Part shown: positions 1-10,990 of the stretch, piece by piece | Layout: every line of letters starts with the position of its first letter | Numbering within the stretch: position 1 is the first letter of the stretch | DNA from: Marisa cornuarietis | Lineage: Eukaryota > Mollusca > Gastropoda > Architaenioglossa > Ampullariidae | Reading direction: 5' to 3' | Length of the DNA: 64,000 nucleotides | NCBI GenBank assembly: GCA_004794655.1 | Contig: SMMW01000273.1 | Span: forward strand, 62,001 to 126,000 | Position numbers and translations under genes: made by a program | Notes under the pieces: model-generated | What the model saw: the letters and a program-made list of their open reading frames with translations, nothing else | What the model was told of the DNA's origin: nothing | Databases searched by the model: none

Positions 1-1760
1 TTATGGTAAAGCCCTATCCTCCTTAAAAATGTAAAAATAACTGCCGATGGGACAGACCTAAACAAGGAAACAAGGAGCCTGCAGTAAAAAAAACTGCTGG
101 TGGACACTCTGCAGTCCATAACAAGTAATAAAAACATGTACAACACTCAAAATTCCTTGACACTTAGGACAAATTGGTGGTGGTTCACCTTGTAAGAGGT
201 GCAACTGCGTGGCAAGGGTGTGTCGTATTCTTAGTCTACTAAGAACTACCTCCTCCTGCCACACAGGATGGCATGAAGGCAGGTGGTCTGAAAGAAAGGG
301 AAGGGTGGCATGTAACTTATTTTGGCCCAGAGTGTCCCAGTGGCGTTACCACAGGGACTGAAGCTAGGCCAGATTTGCAGTCAAATGAAACTAGAGAGGG
401 TAATTTACCAGGACCACCGTTTGGGACTTTAAAGCCATCTGTAAAGATAGAACAGAATCCAGGATAGTCAGAGAGAAGTTCTTGAAAGCGCTGGAGAAAG
501 ACGAGGTCACAGGTGTCGCCTTTCTTGAAAGCTGAAAGATCGAGATGGATCTCCAGAACAGGAAGAGTCCAAGATGGAGCTGGTAAGAGAGGGAGAGTCT
601 TTACCTGCTGAATATCTACTCCAGCCTCTTGTAAGTGAGGTGCAGCATGGAGTGATAATGGTTTTTGCTCCTTGGTACGAATAGCATACAGGGCAGCATG
701 CTGAGGTCCAAAGACGGCACCATAAGCAGGGTTTTCAGGGTGAGACTTCAAGCGACAGACATAGGATAGCATGAGTTTCAGACGTCGAAGGGACAGTGGA
801 GGCTCTCCAGTTTCTGCGTACAGACTTTGTACGGACTTGAGGTGAATGGGATCGAGAATTTTTAGGTAGGACTCTCGAGCAGAGCCATAGATGATGGAGC
901 CATAGTCTAGCTTGGAGCGGACCAGGGCGCGATACAGACAAAGCAGTACCGTGCGGTCCGCCCCCCAGCTGACATGGCCAACTACTTGCAGAACATCTAA
1001 GGCTTTAAGGCATGAAAGGCGTAGAGATCTGATGTGAGGAAGAAAAGATAGTTTACACTCGAAGATGACCCCAAGAAATTTTACTTCCTGAACCACTTTG
1101 AGTACCGTGCCATTGACAGAAATACAAGGGTCTGGAAACATGCCTCGTAGTTTACAAAAGTGGATGCATACTGACTTTTTAGGAGAAAGTTTGAAGCCAT
1201 TATTTGTCACCCACTTCTGCACACCATTTACACAGCTGAAGCCGGTGTTCAAGACATACGGACCTGCTCGGATGCTGTGAGCAAAGTCGTCTACATACAA
1301 TGAGGCCGCCAAATCTGGACAGACAGATGTTAAGATGGAATCTATTTTAATGTTAAAAAGAGCAGGTGATTGTATGCTGCCCTGCGGGACGCTCATTTCC
1401 TGTTCCTGAGGATCAGACAGGTCAGACCCCACACAAACTTGAAAAAGGGGTTGAGAAAGAAAGTTCTTGATGAAGAGAGGCATACGACCCCAGAAGCCAA
1501 GGGCGTGAAGGTCCAACAGAATACCTTGCTTCCTGGTAGTGTCTTACGCCTTCTCCAAGTCAAAGAAACCTCCTAATACATGCTCTTTACTGACAAATAC
1601 ATCTTCAACGAAAGTTTTAAAACAGACCAGATAGTCTAGGGATGCTTTGGTATTGTCTAAAGCCACATTGCAGGATGTAGAGGAGACCACGAGATTCAAG
1701 CTGCCAGGTGTGTCGGGCATTCACCATGCATTCCAGTGTTTTGCCTAGAAAACTAGAGCA
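1..1760 (-). mobile_element. LINE A copy 1: jockey-type non-LTR retrotransposon, RT and RNase H part
   Basis: Reading the minus strand, 1516-317 is an open 399-codon stretch. It carries the second half of a reverse transcriptase (VPQGS block, then the catalytic YVDDF near 1281-1297) and runs into the start of an RNase H domain (IFTDG near 440-460). The region 1760-1517 holds earlier RT blocks (CGFR, FFDLEKA) but with stops and a frameshift. The region 264-58 encodes the usual C-terminal tail of this group, with a CPKC/H/C zinc-knuckle-like pattern. The element lacks its N-terminal endonuclease here and its 3' end lies beyond the left edge. The RT plus RNase H order places it in the jockey/I group; the exact clade is uncertain. 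It is a decayed copy lying in an intron of the phosphatase gene. Confidence 0.85.
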
Positions 1761-1859
1761 ATAGGTCTAAAAGGAGGAGGAGAGAGACCTTTGGATGATG
1801 AGTCAGCAGCTGATATGGGATGTTGTCTTTGCACTTTTAAAAGAGCCTGCTTCTGTTCA

Positions 1860-2106
1860 GATAGAGAGAAAGACCTAAAGGAGGCCACAGAAAAAAAATC
1901 AAAAGAAAGGCATTATGGGGAAAAAAACAGGAGAAAGACCAATGTAGACAGAAGATAGGAAAGATAAAAACTATACTGTGACTGGGAGCGGGTTTGTTAG
2001 AAAAAGAGTATAGGAAAGGGCTAGTGAGAGAGGAAAAAAGAATAGCAGAGGTTAAAGGGGTGGGCCAGCTAATTCACCCCCGGCATGAGAAGCCGGGCCC
2101 ATGGGA
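1860..2106 (-). repeat. R repeat, copy 1 (pyrimidine-rich on the minus strand)
   Basis: This stretch shares its order of motifs with 2530-2945, 10138-10345, 10716-10990, 22690-22890 and 42060-42335. Each has 'gggcctaaag', a purine-rich run of aaag/gaaa words, 'agcagaagagaaag' and then a 'gggccagct' block. It has no coding potential on either strand. It always sits next to pieces of LINE A, so it may be a spacer or untranslated part of that element or a separate repeat that travels with it. Confidence 0.55.
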
Positions 2107-2335
2107 GTGACAGACAAAGGATAGCATAAGTTTCAGACTGTGAAGAGAAAGCGTGGGTTCACCACCATCTGCATACACTTTGCACAGAGGTGATGCAAAA
2201 GGCACCCAGACAGATGTGGAGCCCATGATGAACAATAGGGTCAAAATTTTAAGACAGGACTCTTGAGCAGAGCCATAGATGATGAAGCCATAGTCTAGCT
2301 TGGATTAGATCAGGAAACGATACAGAGGGTACAAA
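2107..2335 (-). mobile_element. LINE A fragment (RT C-terminal part)
   Basis: This is a second, more diverged copy of the segment at about 755-940, recognisable by the minus-strand words for 'DYG..IYGSA' and 'LSL..LKLMLS'. It is truncated on both sides and interrupted by stops. Confidence 0.6.
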
Positions 2336-2945
2336 CTTCAGAGATGAAACCAGACTGACCACAGCCGCACCCTTCTGGAAAAGCTAGGGTAATGCACAAC
2401 CAGCTGATAGGTTGATGTGCCCCACACCAACCTCCTGTCTAGGTTTAAGTCTGGGCCAAAGAAATGTCTTGGTATGATGGGCCACAACCCATCAGGGACC
2501 TCTACTTCCAGGATCCCATCCTTCGACACAGGACACGCTGCACAGCAAATGCAGGGGCCTAAAGAAGGTCACAGAGAAAAGAGAGTAAAGAAGACAAGAG
2601 AAAGATCACCATAGACAGAAGACAGGACAGATAAAACAGGAGAAAAGAGGAAGAGTTTGCAGGTAAACAAATATAGGTGAAAGAATAAGGGAGAAAAAGA
2701 ATAGCAGAAGAGAAAGGGGGAACTGGTGTTTTACTCTGAGCCAGCAGCTAAGGCTATATCACAGCAAGGCAGCCAGCCCTGTAAACATAGCAGAAGAGAA
2801 AGCGAAGGGCCTGCTCAGTCACCCAGCCAGCTGGCTGTTCAGCCCCTGCACACGAAGATGGACCCACAGGGAGAGATAAAAAGGCCAGTAAGAGAGAAAG
2901 ATGAATAGCAAAAGAGAAGGGGGTAGACCAGCCAGAGAAAAGCAG
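2336..2945 (-). repeat. LINE A-associated segment plus R repeat copy 2, with a SINE tail at about 2730-2805
   Basis: The segment 2336-2530 recurs at 9790-9920, 41240-41470 and 41935-42060. It has a short minus-strand reading frame containing 'DGILEVEVPDGLWPII'. Then follows the purine-rich R repeat. A stretch at about 2730-2805 matches the 3' tail of the tRNA-derived SINE ('ccagcagctaaggctatatc' and 'gccagccctgtaaac'), but the tRNA-like head is missing. Confidence 0.5.
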
Positions 2946-4099
2946 TGGGTGATTTGTACAAAGATTCAAGCAGTTGTTCATGAAGGCTCCTTTATAAAAA
3001 TAATAGTAAATGCATTTCAAGTGTATGCACTTTGACATAAACAATCAGCTTAACAGTCTCTCTCTCACACACACATACACACATGGTTGGAAAATTTTTG
3101 AAAGTTTTTGACTCATGGGGATGAATATATCAATAAACATGTGATGTCCATAGTCATATATGGCTAACAGGCTTGAGGGAGGCGGCTCTCCGCAATTTTT
3201 GTATTTTTCTTAGTTTGTTGTGTTTTTAGTGCCCATTGTGTAAGTCGGTACTTTCTTCTCTGCGTCGCTTTCTGCCTGACGCCATAACGCTTTTTCTGAA
3301 GATCTTTAGATCACACAACGACACGAAGGCTTTTCTCTGAACTCAAGGCCGTTGAGAGTCAGCACGGGTCCCGGAGCAGACGACTTGCTAAAACAAGTAG
3401 CTGGTAAAGTTCATAGATTCAAGAGTGACAAGAGGCTAAAGACAGACAAAGGGTATGTCAGACAAATCTGTAACCACGCATTGTGCTTATTCCGAATCTC
3501 AGTTGTCTGATTCTCCACCAGCAAGTAACCTCCCCACCACTGGCAGAAAACAAGGTGAAGGTCACTATCAACATCAATGAGTCATCGTCATCAGAAGTGG
3601 TCATCGTGCAGTTTGACAGTGTGGCATGTGTCTATCAGCCATATACAGGAATAGCCAAAGGTCTCACAGATACAACCACACTGCATGTAGCTCCGCACTC
3701 GACAACAGGACTGTAGGTGGCTGTTAAGCGGATTGATCTAGAAAACTTAGATCACGAGTTCTCTTATGTATAGAAAGAAGTATTAACCAAGCAGTTACAA
3801 TATGAGACTTCTCCCACATTACTGTAGCTTCGTCCATCGCCATGAACTGTGGACAGTCATGCTTGTCATGGGCTATGGTTCTTGCCGTGACCTGCTGGTC
3901 ATACACAGGGTTGTGAAGACTACCCATACTTTTATATCAGCTAGCGGACAGGTGTGTCTCACTGGCTTCCAGAACTCCACAGTCTATGACTATCCTAGCA
4001 TACTGCTGATTGCCTCCAGTAGCTCAGTCCGGAAATTCTTGAACAGAATCTGGATATTTCTCAGTGATTGTAAAACTAATCTGATGATCTTACTACAAG
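2946..4099. other. Intron sequence with no recognisable gene
   Basis: This part lies left of phosphatase exon 5. It holds a short CA microsatellite at about 3062-3082. A 77-codon plus-strand frame at 3483-3716 has no recognised domain. A local near-duplication of about 55 bp around 4050-4130 repeats 'cagtgatt.taaaacta'. I looked for the next phosphatase exon here on the minus strand and did not find one. Confidence 0.4.
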
Positions 4100-4222
4100 A
4101 ATTCTGCTATTTTTCAGTGATTTTAAAACTAACCCCATACACTGTACAGCGCATTGAGTCAAATCTGGAGTTGAAAATTGCGCTATATAAATCTGCTTTA
4201 ATAATAATAATAATAAAAAAAA
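4100..4222 (+). mobile_element. 3' tail of a CR1/L2-group LINE
   Basis: The words 'cagcgcattgag', 'attgcgctatataaat' and a terminal (AAT)n run are the usual end of CR1/L2 elements. Only the tail is left. Similar tails occur at 18720-18791, 26620-26675 and 37750-38215. Confidence 0.7.
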
Positions 4223-4282
4223 TATATCTTGGCAGGAACAAAGCAGTATATGGAAAGCATGAGTCATTCCACAAATACTTAC

Positions 4283-4351
4283 AGTGTGAATAGCAATATT
4301 GCCAAATAATTCTTTTTTCCCAACATCAGGCCAGTACTTCTCACACTTTTG
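4283..4351 (-). CDS. PTPN12/18/22-like: Phosphatase gene exon 5 (PEST-type protein tyrosine phosphatase)
   Basis: This 69-nt exon encodes 23 residues starting QKCEKYWPD, which continues exon 4 in frame. The KCxxYWP word is a conserved part of the tyrosine phosphatase domain, just after the core beta-strands. The acceptor is a T-rich tract ending in gcag and the donor is gtaagt, a consensus site. Both ends are phase 0, and the upstream exon 4 also ends in phase 0. Residue numbers in the assembled protein are about 143-165. The next exons, which would hold the WPD loop and the HCSAG catalytic loop, are not in the window and must lie further left. Confidence 0.85.
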
Positions 4352-4363
4352 CTGCAAAAAACA

Positions 4364-4394
4364 AATATTTATATATATATATATAGAGAGAGCA
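4364..4394. repeat. AT/AG microsatellite
   Basis: A run of TA dinucleotides passes into GA dinucleotides in intron sequence just upstream (on the minus strand) of the exon 5 acceptor. Confidence 0.8.
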
Positions 4395-5148
4395 TGATCT
4401 ATAAAGAGATTGATGACTATCCACAGGTACAGTTGTTACTTCAGGACCAAAGACAAAAATAAAAACATTCTGGATGAAATCTTGCCTTAATAAAAAGCAG
4501 AAAGTGACTGAAATAAAAATGTTCCAAAAAAGTAATTTTGCATAAAACTTAGGGTGTTTCTTCCTAAACAGCATTTGGTACCTGTTAAAAGTGTAGCTTA
4601 CTATGAATGTCCAGAGAGAAATAGAATCAACCAACTGTACAATTAAAGAAAAATTACTTTCTATTTTTATGGCACATAAGAACTCTTCCTTGGAAGTAAA
4701 TATTTCACACCTTAACTTTGTTAATATATACTGCTCAAAACAATGGAAAGCCCACCTTCATATTTTATTCATCATTTTTTTTTTAACCAGAAGTGAGCAA
4801 TTCCTTAAAATTTTTTTAGTGAATTTGTTGTGTGGGTGGACAGTCAATGTGAATTTGATGACAATCCACTTTGGCCTTGTGCATGCTCAGTACAGCAGTC
4901 AAACATAAAGGGTCACTGAACCCACAAAAAATGACTGCAATTGCAACATATCCATACGATAATGCAGAATTGAACACTAAAAAACATGCAGTGCACCTGC
5001 AAGCCCTGTTCACTGTCAACACAACTCAGTAATTTTAGAGCACTGGGAGGGTATCTATTGTCGGTTTCTATACACCTTTTTAATCATGCCTCAGAGACAA
5101 CAATTAAGTACTGTCAACCAAAGGAAGGTCGTTGCATGGCTGCACGAA
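4395..5148. other. AT-rich intron sequence, nothing recognised
   Basis: This is part of phosphatase intron 4. No open frame of convincing length, no tRNA-like boxes and no terminal repeats are visible. Confidence 0.4.
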
Positions 5149-5290
5149 TTTGTTTGTTTGTGTTCTAACGCCGTGCCAGCAACTAAGGCTATATCACAGC
5201 GAGAAAAGTAATTTTGCTTTAAAATGTTTAGGGACAAACCCCTAAGTATTATAACCATAACATCTTAAAAAACCAACACAAGGAGCAGGA
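5149..5290 (-). mobile_element. LINE A 3'-end fragment
   Basis: It begins with a (TTTG)n run, which on the minus strand is the terminal (CAAA)n tail. The LINE A 3' block 'gccgtgccagcaactaaggc' and 'tttgctttaaaatgtttagg' follows. This is a 5'-truncated insertion. It matches 7781-7930 closely. Confidence 0.8.
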
Positions 5291-5404
5291 AGGCGCAGGT
5301 GTTCGAGAAATTGACCGCTGATTGGAAGTTGCTCACTTTGTCATTCAAAGTCTACAATGCAGTGGGAAGTGTTGCAGAGCAAAGACCCCCGGTCAAACAT
5401 TGTG

Positions 5405-5554
5405 TTTTATGCTGTGCCAGCAACTAAGGCTGATCATGGCGAGAAAAGGTAATGTTATATAAAAAAGGTTGAGACACAAAAATACCGGATGATAACATCC
5501 TTAACAACAAAACCTAACACAAAGAACAAAATTATAATATGGTAGATAATATGT
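5405..5554 (-). mobile_element. LINE A 3'-end fragment, split by a hAT insertion
   Basis: The words 'gctgtgccagcaactaaggc' and 'gataacatccttaacaa' mark a diverged LINE A tail. The continuation, 'gaaaaggaatgttgtggc', is found on the other side of the hAT element at 7206-7240. Confidence 0.7.
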
Positions 5555-7205
5555 CAGAGGTAATTCTAGGATTTCAAAAAGAGGGGCCCTGGGGCCCTCT
5601 CGATGGAAAAAAGGGGGCCTTCAAATGAAACAAGGGGCCCCTCAAAACAAACACAATTTCACTGCTTTTTCCGATAAATATTTGGTATACAACAAAATAC
5701 TTTATTAATCACAAGAAATTTTATTATATCACAAGAAACTGAAGATTAATCACATAGATATCTTTTTCTTTTATATTGATAAATTATCTTTCATCATCAT
5801 CAGTGTGATCATAGCATCCTAAATTTGCAAACCAATTAGTCTTTGTGTCTATCTCATTGAGCTATGAGCTAATGTTTAGACACTTTTCATTTGTCTCATT
5901 AGTGCAGGGGTTTAAATGTTTCTCCTCGAGGCAACTTCTACAAGAAGACTTTATTAGGTTTTGATGGCTGAAGACCTCTCTCACAGCCTGCATTGTGGGA
6001 TAGCATAAGGAGGCACAGCTTTCCAAGAACCAGCAAATTGGAAAATGAATCCCTGTGAAAGTCAAATAACAGTTTAAACAGCTTGTGGAATCTCTCCGAT
6101 ATGCATTCTGCTTTACAGTTTCTTTGACCACAATCCATTCCTCTAAACATGCTGCTTTGTCAAGCAAGATTTTACTGAATTTTCTGCCCACTTGTGCTGG
6201 TTTTCAAAAAGATATTTAAGTCTCCATAGGGTATTCTGTCTTCTGCAGACAGGAAAAAGATGGGGCGCACGAAAAGAACTGAAAATGCAGAGGCAACATC
6301 ACCTGCATCTTTTGGGAACCTGTCATTAATGTTCTTGCACATTGTCACAAAAGCCACCCTGACAGCTTCTATGTCCTGTGATGTTGTATCAAGTTCGCAA
6401 CACGTTATTTCTAAGTGTTACATAATACCGCCGGGATAAGTTCCGAAAAGGTCATGAGGATAGAAATAAATTAGAATTGAAGAATTTCAGCCTCGAAAGA
6501 GTGGCTGTGGTCGGAAGTCTGAATGTCTGCAGCATCTTCGTTCGGTACCTAACACACCCGGGGTTGTAAACGCGTTATTCTGATTGTTTTAGGCAACTTT
6601 ACATCTCATGCCTTCGTCCTCGTTCATTAGACAAGGCCATTTCTTCAGCTGACTGGATGCGTGGTTTTTTACGAGCGGTCTCTGTCTCAATTTGTCTATT
6701 TCGCCATCTTTCGATTCGTTGTCTACATTTTCAGTTTCAACAATGTGTGCGGCACACTATGACGAGTTTCTTCCAGTCCTTTCTACTTTCCGGGGCATCT
6801 TCTGCTGCTCATGTCATGAACAAAAAGTCAGAGTTGACAGTCGCGTTCACTTCGTTTTCAACTCGCTTGGTTCCAATACCCTTTGATCTCTTCCGTCCCA
6901 AATGTTTTCGCTGTGGGTGCGTCAACAATTTACTTCCTGGAGCGAAATTTGGAGCAGGTTGCATCAAATGGATAACACATGGTCAGTTTGAAAACTGTCC
7001 AGTCATTAGCATCGATTCTAGTGGGTCGGTTTCAAACCAGCACGATGAATCACAACAATTATTTTTGAAGTACCGCATCGCGTGTTCAAAAGTGCGCCAG
7101 CCATGGTATTTCTGCGGGCGCATGGTCGCGCTGACTTTCACACTATGCGCCCCTCTGCGAAATTTTGCAGGAATCCCGCAAGGCCGCAGCCTAAAATTAC
7201 CTCTG
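5555..7205 (-). mobile_element. hAT transposon copy 1 (5-bp target duplication type)
   Basis: The ends are inverted: the left end starts cagaggtaattctagg and the right end finishes with the reverse complement of cagaggtaatttt. The 5-bp word tatgt flanks both sides (5550-5554 and 7206-7210). A second copy at 38640-40623 has the same termini and caaac on both sides. Inside are remnants of the C-terminal part of a hAT transposase on the minus strand. The rest is non-coding, including a 195-codon plus-strand frame that is antisense or spurious. The element interrupts a LINE A fragment in phosphatase intron 4. Confidence 0.75.
5862..6357 (-). pseudogene. hAT transposase, C-terminal remnant
   Basis: The minus strand reads, across frameshifts, NINDRFPKDAGDVASAFSVL, then a YG..L linker. 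The dimerisation-domain pattern follows, with NAGCERG in one frame and HQNLIKSSCRSCLEEKHLN in the next. CERGFS-QNxIK-R-L is the hallmark of the hAT C-terminal (Dimer_Tnp_hAT) region. The frame changes between CERG and QNLIK, so no functional protein can be made. The N-terminal zinc finger and most of the DDE core are absent. The same decay, with small differences, appears in the copy at 39256-39863, so the frameshift is older than the split of the two copies. Confidence 0.7.
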
Positions 7206-7242
7206 TATGTGGAAAAGGAATGTTGTGGCGTCACCTACAATT

Positions 7243-7780
7243 AATAATAATAATGCAAACTTATAATAAGCAGAATCACAAATAAGATAGAGCGCACTCT
7301 CTGCGCAGTACAATTTGATAGAAAGAAACATAACAACCAATAGACAGTGAGGTACAGATAGGGACACTGAACAACATAAAGATGAGGTACAAGTCAGGAA
7401 TAGTACTTTGTAAAAAGATATGTTTTAAGAGAGCGTTTGAATGCAGCCTTGGAGGCTGAGTGGCGAATGTGATGTGGTAGAGAGTTCCAGTGCTGAGCAG
7501 CAAAAAGGGAGAACATCCGTTGTCCATATGTGACTGTCTTTGTGAGAGGGAGGGATAAAATGCGGGAGTCTGATGAGGAGCGAAGGTTTTGGGCAGGAGT
7601 TTTGACAGACAAGATTTCATTAAAGTAGCTGGGGGAGTGACCTTCGAAGAAACCATAGCAGAGAGTTGAAAGCTTGTAGTCTATTCTAGCTTTAACTGGT
7701 AGCCAATGAAGAGAGCGAAGAAGTGGTGAGACATGATCATGTTTGCGAGTCCGAAAAACGAGACGAGCAGCTGAGTTTGA
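7243..7780 (-). pseudogene. CR1/L2-group LINE, C-terminal end of ORF2 and 3' tail
   Basis: Reading from 7780 towards 7243 gives the conserved C-terminal tract of these LINEs: AARLVFRTRKHDHVSPLL, LHWLPVKARIDYK, an FGxRxFS-like YGQRMFSLFAAQHWNSLP, and FKRSLKTYLF. The (ATT)n tail lies at about 7242-7255. The polymerase domain is missing, so this is a 5'-truncated insertion. It lies between the LINE A remnant at 7206-7240 and LINE A copy 2. Confidence 0.85.
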
Positions 7781-9790
7781 ATTGTTTGTTTGTTTGTGTT
7801 TAACGCCGTGCCAGCAACTAAAGCTATATCATGGCAAGAAAAGTAATTTTGCTTTAAAATGTTTAGGGACAAACCCCTAAGTGATATAAACATAACATCT
7901 TAAAACCAACACAAGGAGCAGGAACAAAATAAAAGAGTGAATGACATGTAAAAATGGGTGTTGTGGCCCAAAAAGCCACCAACGAGCCAATAACCAAAAA
8001 CTATGAAGTTATACAAAAGCTGAAATCTTGTGGTAAAGACCTATTCTCCTTAAAAAATGTAAAAATAGCTGCCGATGGGACGAACCTAAACAAAGAAAAC
8101 AAGGAGTCTACAGTAAAAAAACTGCTGGCGGATACTCTGGAGTCCAGGACAAGCAATCAAAACATGTTCAACACTCAAAACTCCCCGGCACCAAGGACAA
8201 ACTGGTGGTGGTTCACCTTTCAAGAGGTGTGACTGCATGACATAGTTGTGTCCTACCCGTAATCTGGTAAGAACTACCTCCTCCCGCCGCACAGGACGGC
8301 ATGAAAGCAGGCGTTCTGAAAGAGAGGGAAGGGTGGCATGTAATTTATTTTGGCCCAGAGTGTCCCAGTGGCGTTGCCACAGGGACTGAACATAGGCCGA
8401 GAGGACAGATTTACAGTCAAAGGATATCAGTGATGGTCATTTACCAGGAGGCTAACATGCAGCCTGGTCTGCTCGAACATCGCTGGGGATACCTGCATGG
8501 CCAGGAGCCCAGATGAAAACAATGTCTTTTTCTGTCGGAATAAGGCTGCATGGATTGTATGAATCTGGACCACAAAGGGGTGGTCGAAAGGTTGGGAAAG
8601 AAGGGCTTGGAGAGCCGATAGCGAGTCTGAAATGATAAGAAAGTTTTGCTCCAAAGAGCGGTGAACATACTGCAAGGCTAGCAAGATGGCGTGAAGTTCC
8701 TCAGAGAAGATAGAGCAGCCATCCTCAAGTCGAGCAGAAGAAACCTGTTGCGGTTAGCAGGACAGCTAAAGGGCCACCATTCAGGACTTTAGAGCCATCT
8801 GTAAAGATAGAACAGAAACCAGGATGGTCCGAGAGTAGTTCTTGAAAACGCTGACGAAAGATTTGGTCACAGGTGGCACCTTTCTTGAAAGCGCAAAGAT
8901 CAAGATGGATCTCTGGAACAGGAAGAGTCCAAGGAGGAGCTGGTAAGAGAGGGAGAGTCTCTACCTGCTTAATATCTACTTCGGCTGCTTGTAAGTGAGG
9001 TGCAGCATGGAGTGATACTGGGTTTTGCTCCTTGGTACGAATAGCATACAGGGCAGCATGTTGAGGTCCAAAAACAGCACGGTAAGCAGGGTTTCCAGGA
9101 TGAGCTTTCAAACAACAGACATAGGATAGCATGAGTTTCAGACGACGGAGAGAAAGTGGAGGATCACCAGCTCCTGCGTACAAACTTTGTACAGAAGTGG
9201 TGCAGAAGGCAGATGTGGAGCCCTTGGTGGTGAATAGGATCAAGAACTTTGAGGTAGGACTCTCGAGCAGAGCTATAGATAATGAATTCATAGTCTAGCT
9301 TGGACTGGACAAGGGCGCGATACAGGCAGAGCAGGACCGCGTAATCCGTCCCCCAGCTGACATGGCTAGCTACTCAAAGAATGTCCAAGCTTTTCTGACA
9401 CAAAAGGCATAGAGATCGGATGTGTGGAAGAAATGATAGTTTTCAGTCAAAGATGCCCCCAAGAAATATTACTTCCTGGACCACTTTGAATACAGAGATA
9501 GGTGGGTTTGGAAACATACCTCGCAGTTTATAAAAGTGGATGCATAATGACTTTGAGAGAACTTAAAGCCATTTTCCGTCACCCACTTTTGCACCCCATT
9601 AATGCACATCTGAAGACAGCGTTTGAAGCATGGTAGAGTTTTTAAAAGTTTTTAATAAAGATTGGCATATGATCCTGGAAGCCAAGGGCATGAAGGTCTA
9701 ACAGAATATCTTGCTTCCAGGTAGTGTCGTTCTACTTCTCCAAAAAACAAAAAACAAAAAAACCCCATGATCTTTACCCATGAAAGCATC
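7781..9790 (-). mobile_element. LINE A copy 2: RT C-terminus, RNase H, C-terminal tail and 3' UTR
   Basis: The 3' end is at 7781 with a (CAAA)n tail on the minus strand, followed by the family's 3' block. The C-terminal knuckle is encoded at 8292-8086 (CPWC, then EH..IACPG). RNase H is at about 8820-8427, with FTDGSK, ELHAILLALQ and ISDSLSALQAL in order but in shifted frames. The RT C-terminus is at 9291-8830. The RT catalytic block itself is missing or destroyed. This copy supplies the clearest view of the 3' end used to define the family. Confidence 0.85.
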
Positions 9791-9978
9791 TCTTACGAAA
9801 CTTTCAAAGTGGACCAAATGTCCAACCTGCTGTCTAGGAGAAGTTCAGGTCAAAGAGGTGTGTTGGTATGAGTCACAACCTTCACCTCTAGGATCCCATC
9901 CTCCCCCGACATGGGTCGTCCTGCATGGCAAATGCAGGGGACCTAAAGGAGGCGGCGGAGAAAAGAGGACGGGACTGG
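9791..9978 (-). repeat. LINE A-associated segment with start of R repeat
   Basis: It matches 2400-2560 and 41935-42100 ('aggatcccatcct', 'gcatggcaaatgcagggg'). No coding function is visible. Confidence 0.5.
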
Positions 9979-10137
9979 TGTTTTATGCCAAGCTAGCGAC
10001 TAAGGCTATATCTATATCACAGCAAGGCAGCCATATGCAGAGAAAGAACAGCGTGACCATGAGGAGAGCTGAACCTAGGAGAGCCAGTCCTCACTGTATT
10101 GGTGACAGGTGGTAACCGTTACACCACCAGACTGCCC
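9979..10137 (-). mobile_element. SINE 1, tRNA-derived SINE
   Basis: The minus strand starts with a tRNA-like head: box A-like 'tggtgtaacggttaccacc' and a B-box-like 'gggttcagctct' word seen here as its diverged complement. A body shared with the other copies follows. The 3' tail is 'gatatagccttagtcgct', the same tail as LINE A. Other copies are at 21866-22042, 22522-22650, 24442-24606 and 26369-26499. Confidence 0.75.
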
Positions 10138-10345
10138 CATGGAGAAACGAGACATTGGAAAAAGCAGGCTGAAGAAAGGCCAGAATAGACAGAAAAAAGA
10201 AAAGGTAATACAGAAGTAGGAAGTGATAGAGTTTTTTGGAAAAGAATAAATAAGAATACAGATGAAAGAACCAGTAAGAGAGAAAACGGAAAGTAAGAAA
10301 GAAAGGGGTGGGCCAGCTCAGTCTGGGTGTTCAACCCTGGCACTA
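10138..10345 (-). repeat. R repeat copy 3
   Basis: A purine-rich plus strand ends in 'gggtgggccagctcagtc' and 'gttcaaccctggcac', as in the other R copies. Confidence 0.55.
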
Positions 10346-10715
10346 AAGGGTGGTGCCCATTAAAGTCCTCCAAAAGAAGAACAGGAGAAGGACGTTGAGT
10401 CAGAAGACTCTAAAGTTCCTGTCAAGAGATCCGAACAGAGGGAGGAAGATAGACACAGCAGATAGTGATAGTCTTTCCCAGAGTAAACCAGGCAGCAACA
10501 GCCCGAAGAGGAGTGGAAAGTGGCATCTGGCTAAACAAAAGGAGGGAGTGAAGAAGAAGAGCAGTCCCACCTGAAGGGACATCAGTCTGCGAGTCTTGAC
10601 ATAAAACTCAAAAGCCTTTGAAGGAAAAAGAGGTAGAAGGTAGGAGAAGAGTCTCCAGTAGAGCTATGATATCAGGAGAGAAACAAGATGCTAGGCATTG
10701 GAATTCCTCAACCAT
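10346..10715 (-). pseudogene. LINE A endonuclease (APE/EEP) remnant
   Basis: In shifted minus-strand frames I can read SIFLPLFGSLDRNF, corresponding to the family's YLPPS..DRNF region, and then MEDFNGHHPL at the 10373 end. That is the GDFNxHHPLW catalytic block with its first glycine changed. These are apurinic-endonuclease motifs of jockey-group LINEs. Multiple frameshifts and stops make it non-functional. It is bracketed by two R repeats. Confidence 0.6.
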
Positions 10716-10990
10716 GGGTCGCCCTGCACGGCACATGCAGGGGGCCTAAAAAATGCCAAAGAGAAAAGAAATATATAAAAAGAAAGGCATGATGGAAAAA
10801 GAAAACAGGAGAAAGACCAGGCAGAAAATAAGAAAGATAAAACTGTAGGGTGACAGGAAGAGGGTTTGTCAGAGTATAAATGAAAGGGACAGTTAGGGAG
10901 AAAAAAAGAATAGCATAAGAGAAAGGGGTGGGTAAGCTTAGTCACCCAGCCAGAGAGAGGCTGGGCATTCACCCCCAGCACAAGAAACCA
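10716..10990 (-). repeat. R repeat copy 4
   Basis: It has the same order of words as R copies 1 and 2, with 'gcacatgcagggggcctaaa' at one end and 'gggtgggtaagcttagtcac' at the other. A 103-codon minus-strand frame here is low complexity (F, S, L, P) and reflects the polypyrimidine tract. Confidence 0.6.

Noticed and set aside
3724..3927. Minus-strand frame considered as the next phosphatase exon
   Set aside because: It contains no WPD, HCSAG or flanking phosphatase motif.
6657..7244. 195-codon plus-strand frame
   Set aside because: It lies wholly within the non-coding part of a hAT element and runs past its right end. The second hAT copy breaks the frame, so it is not a conserved gene.
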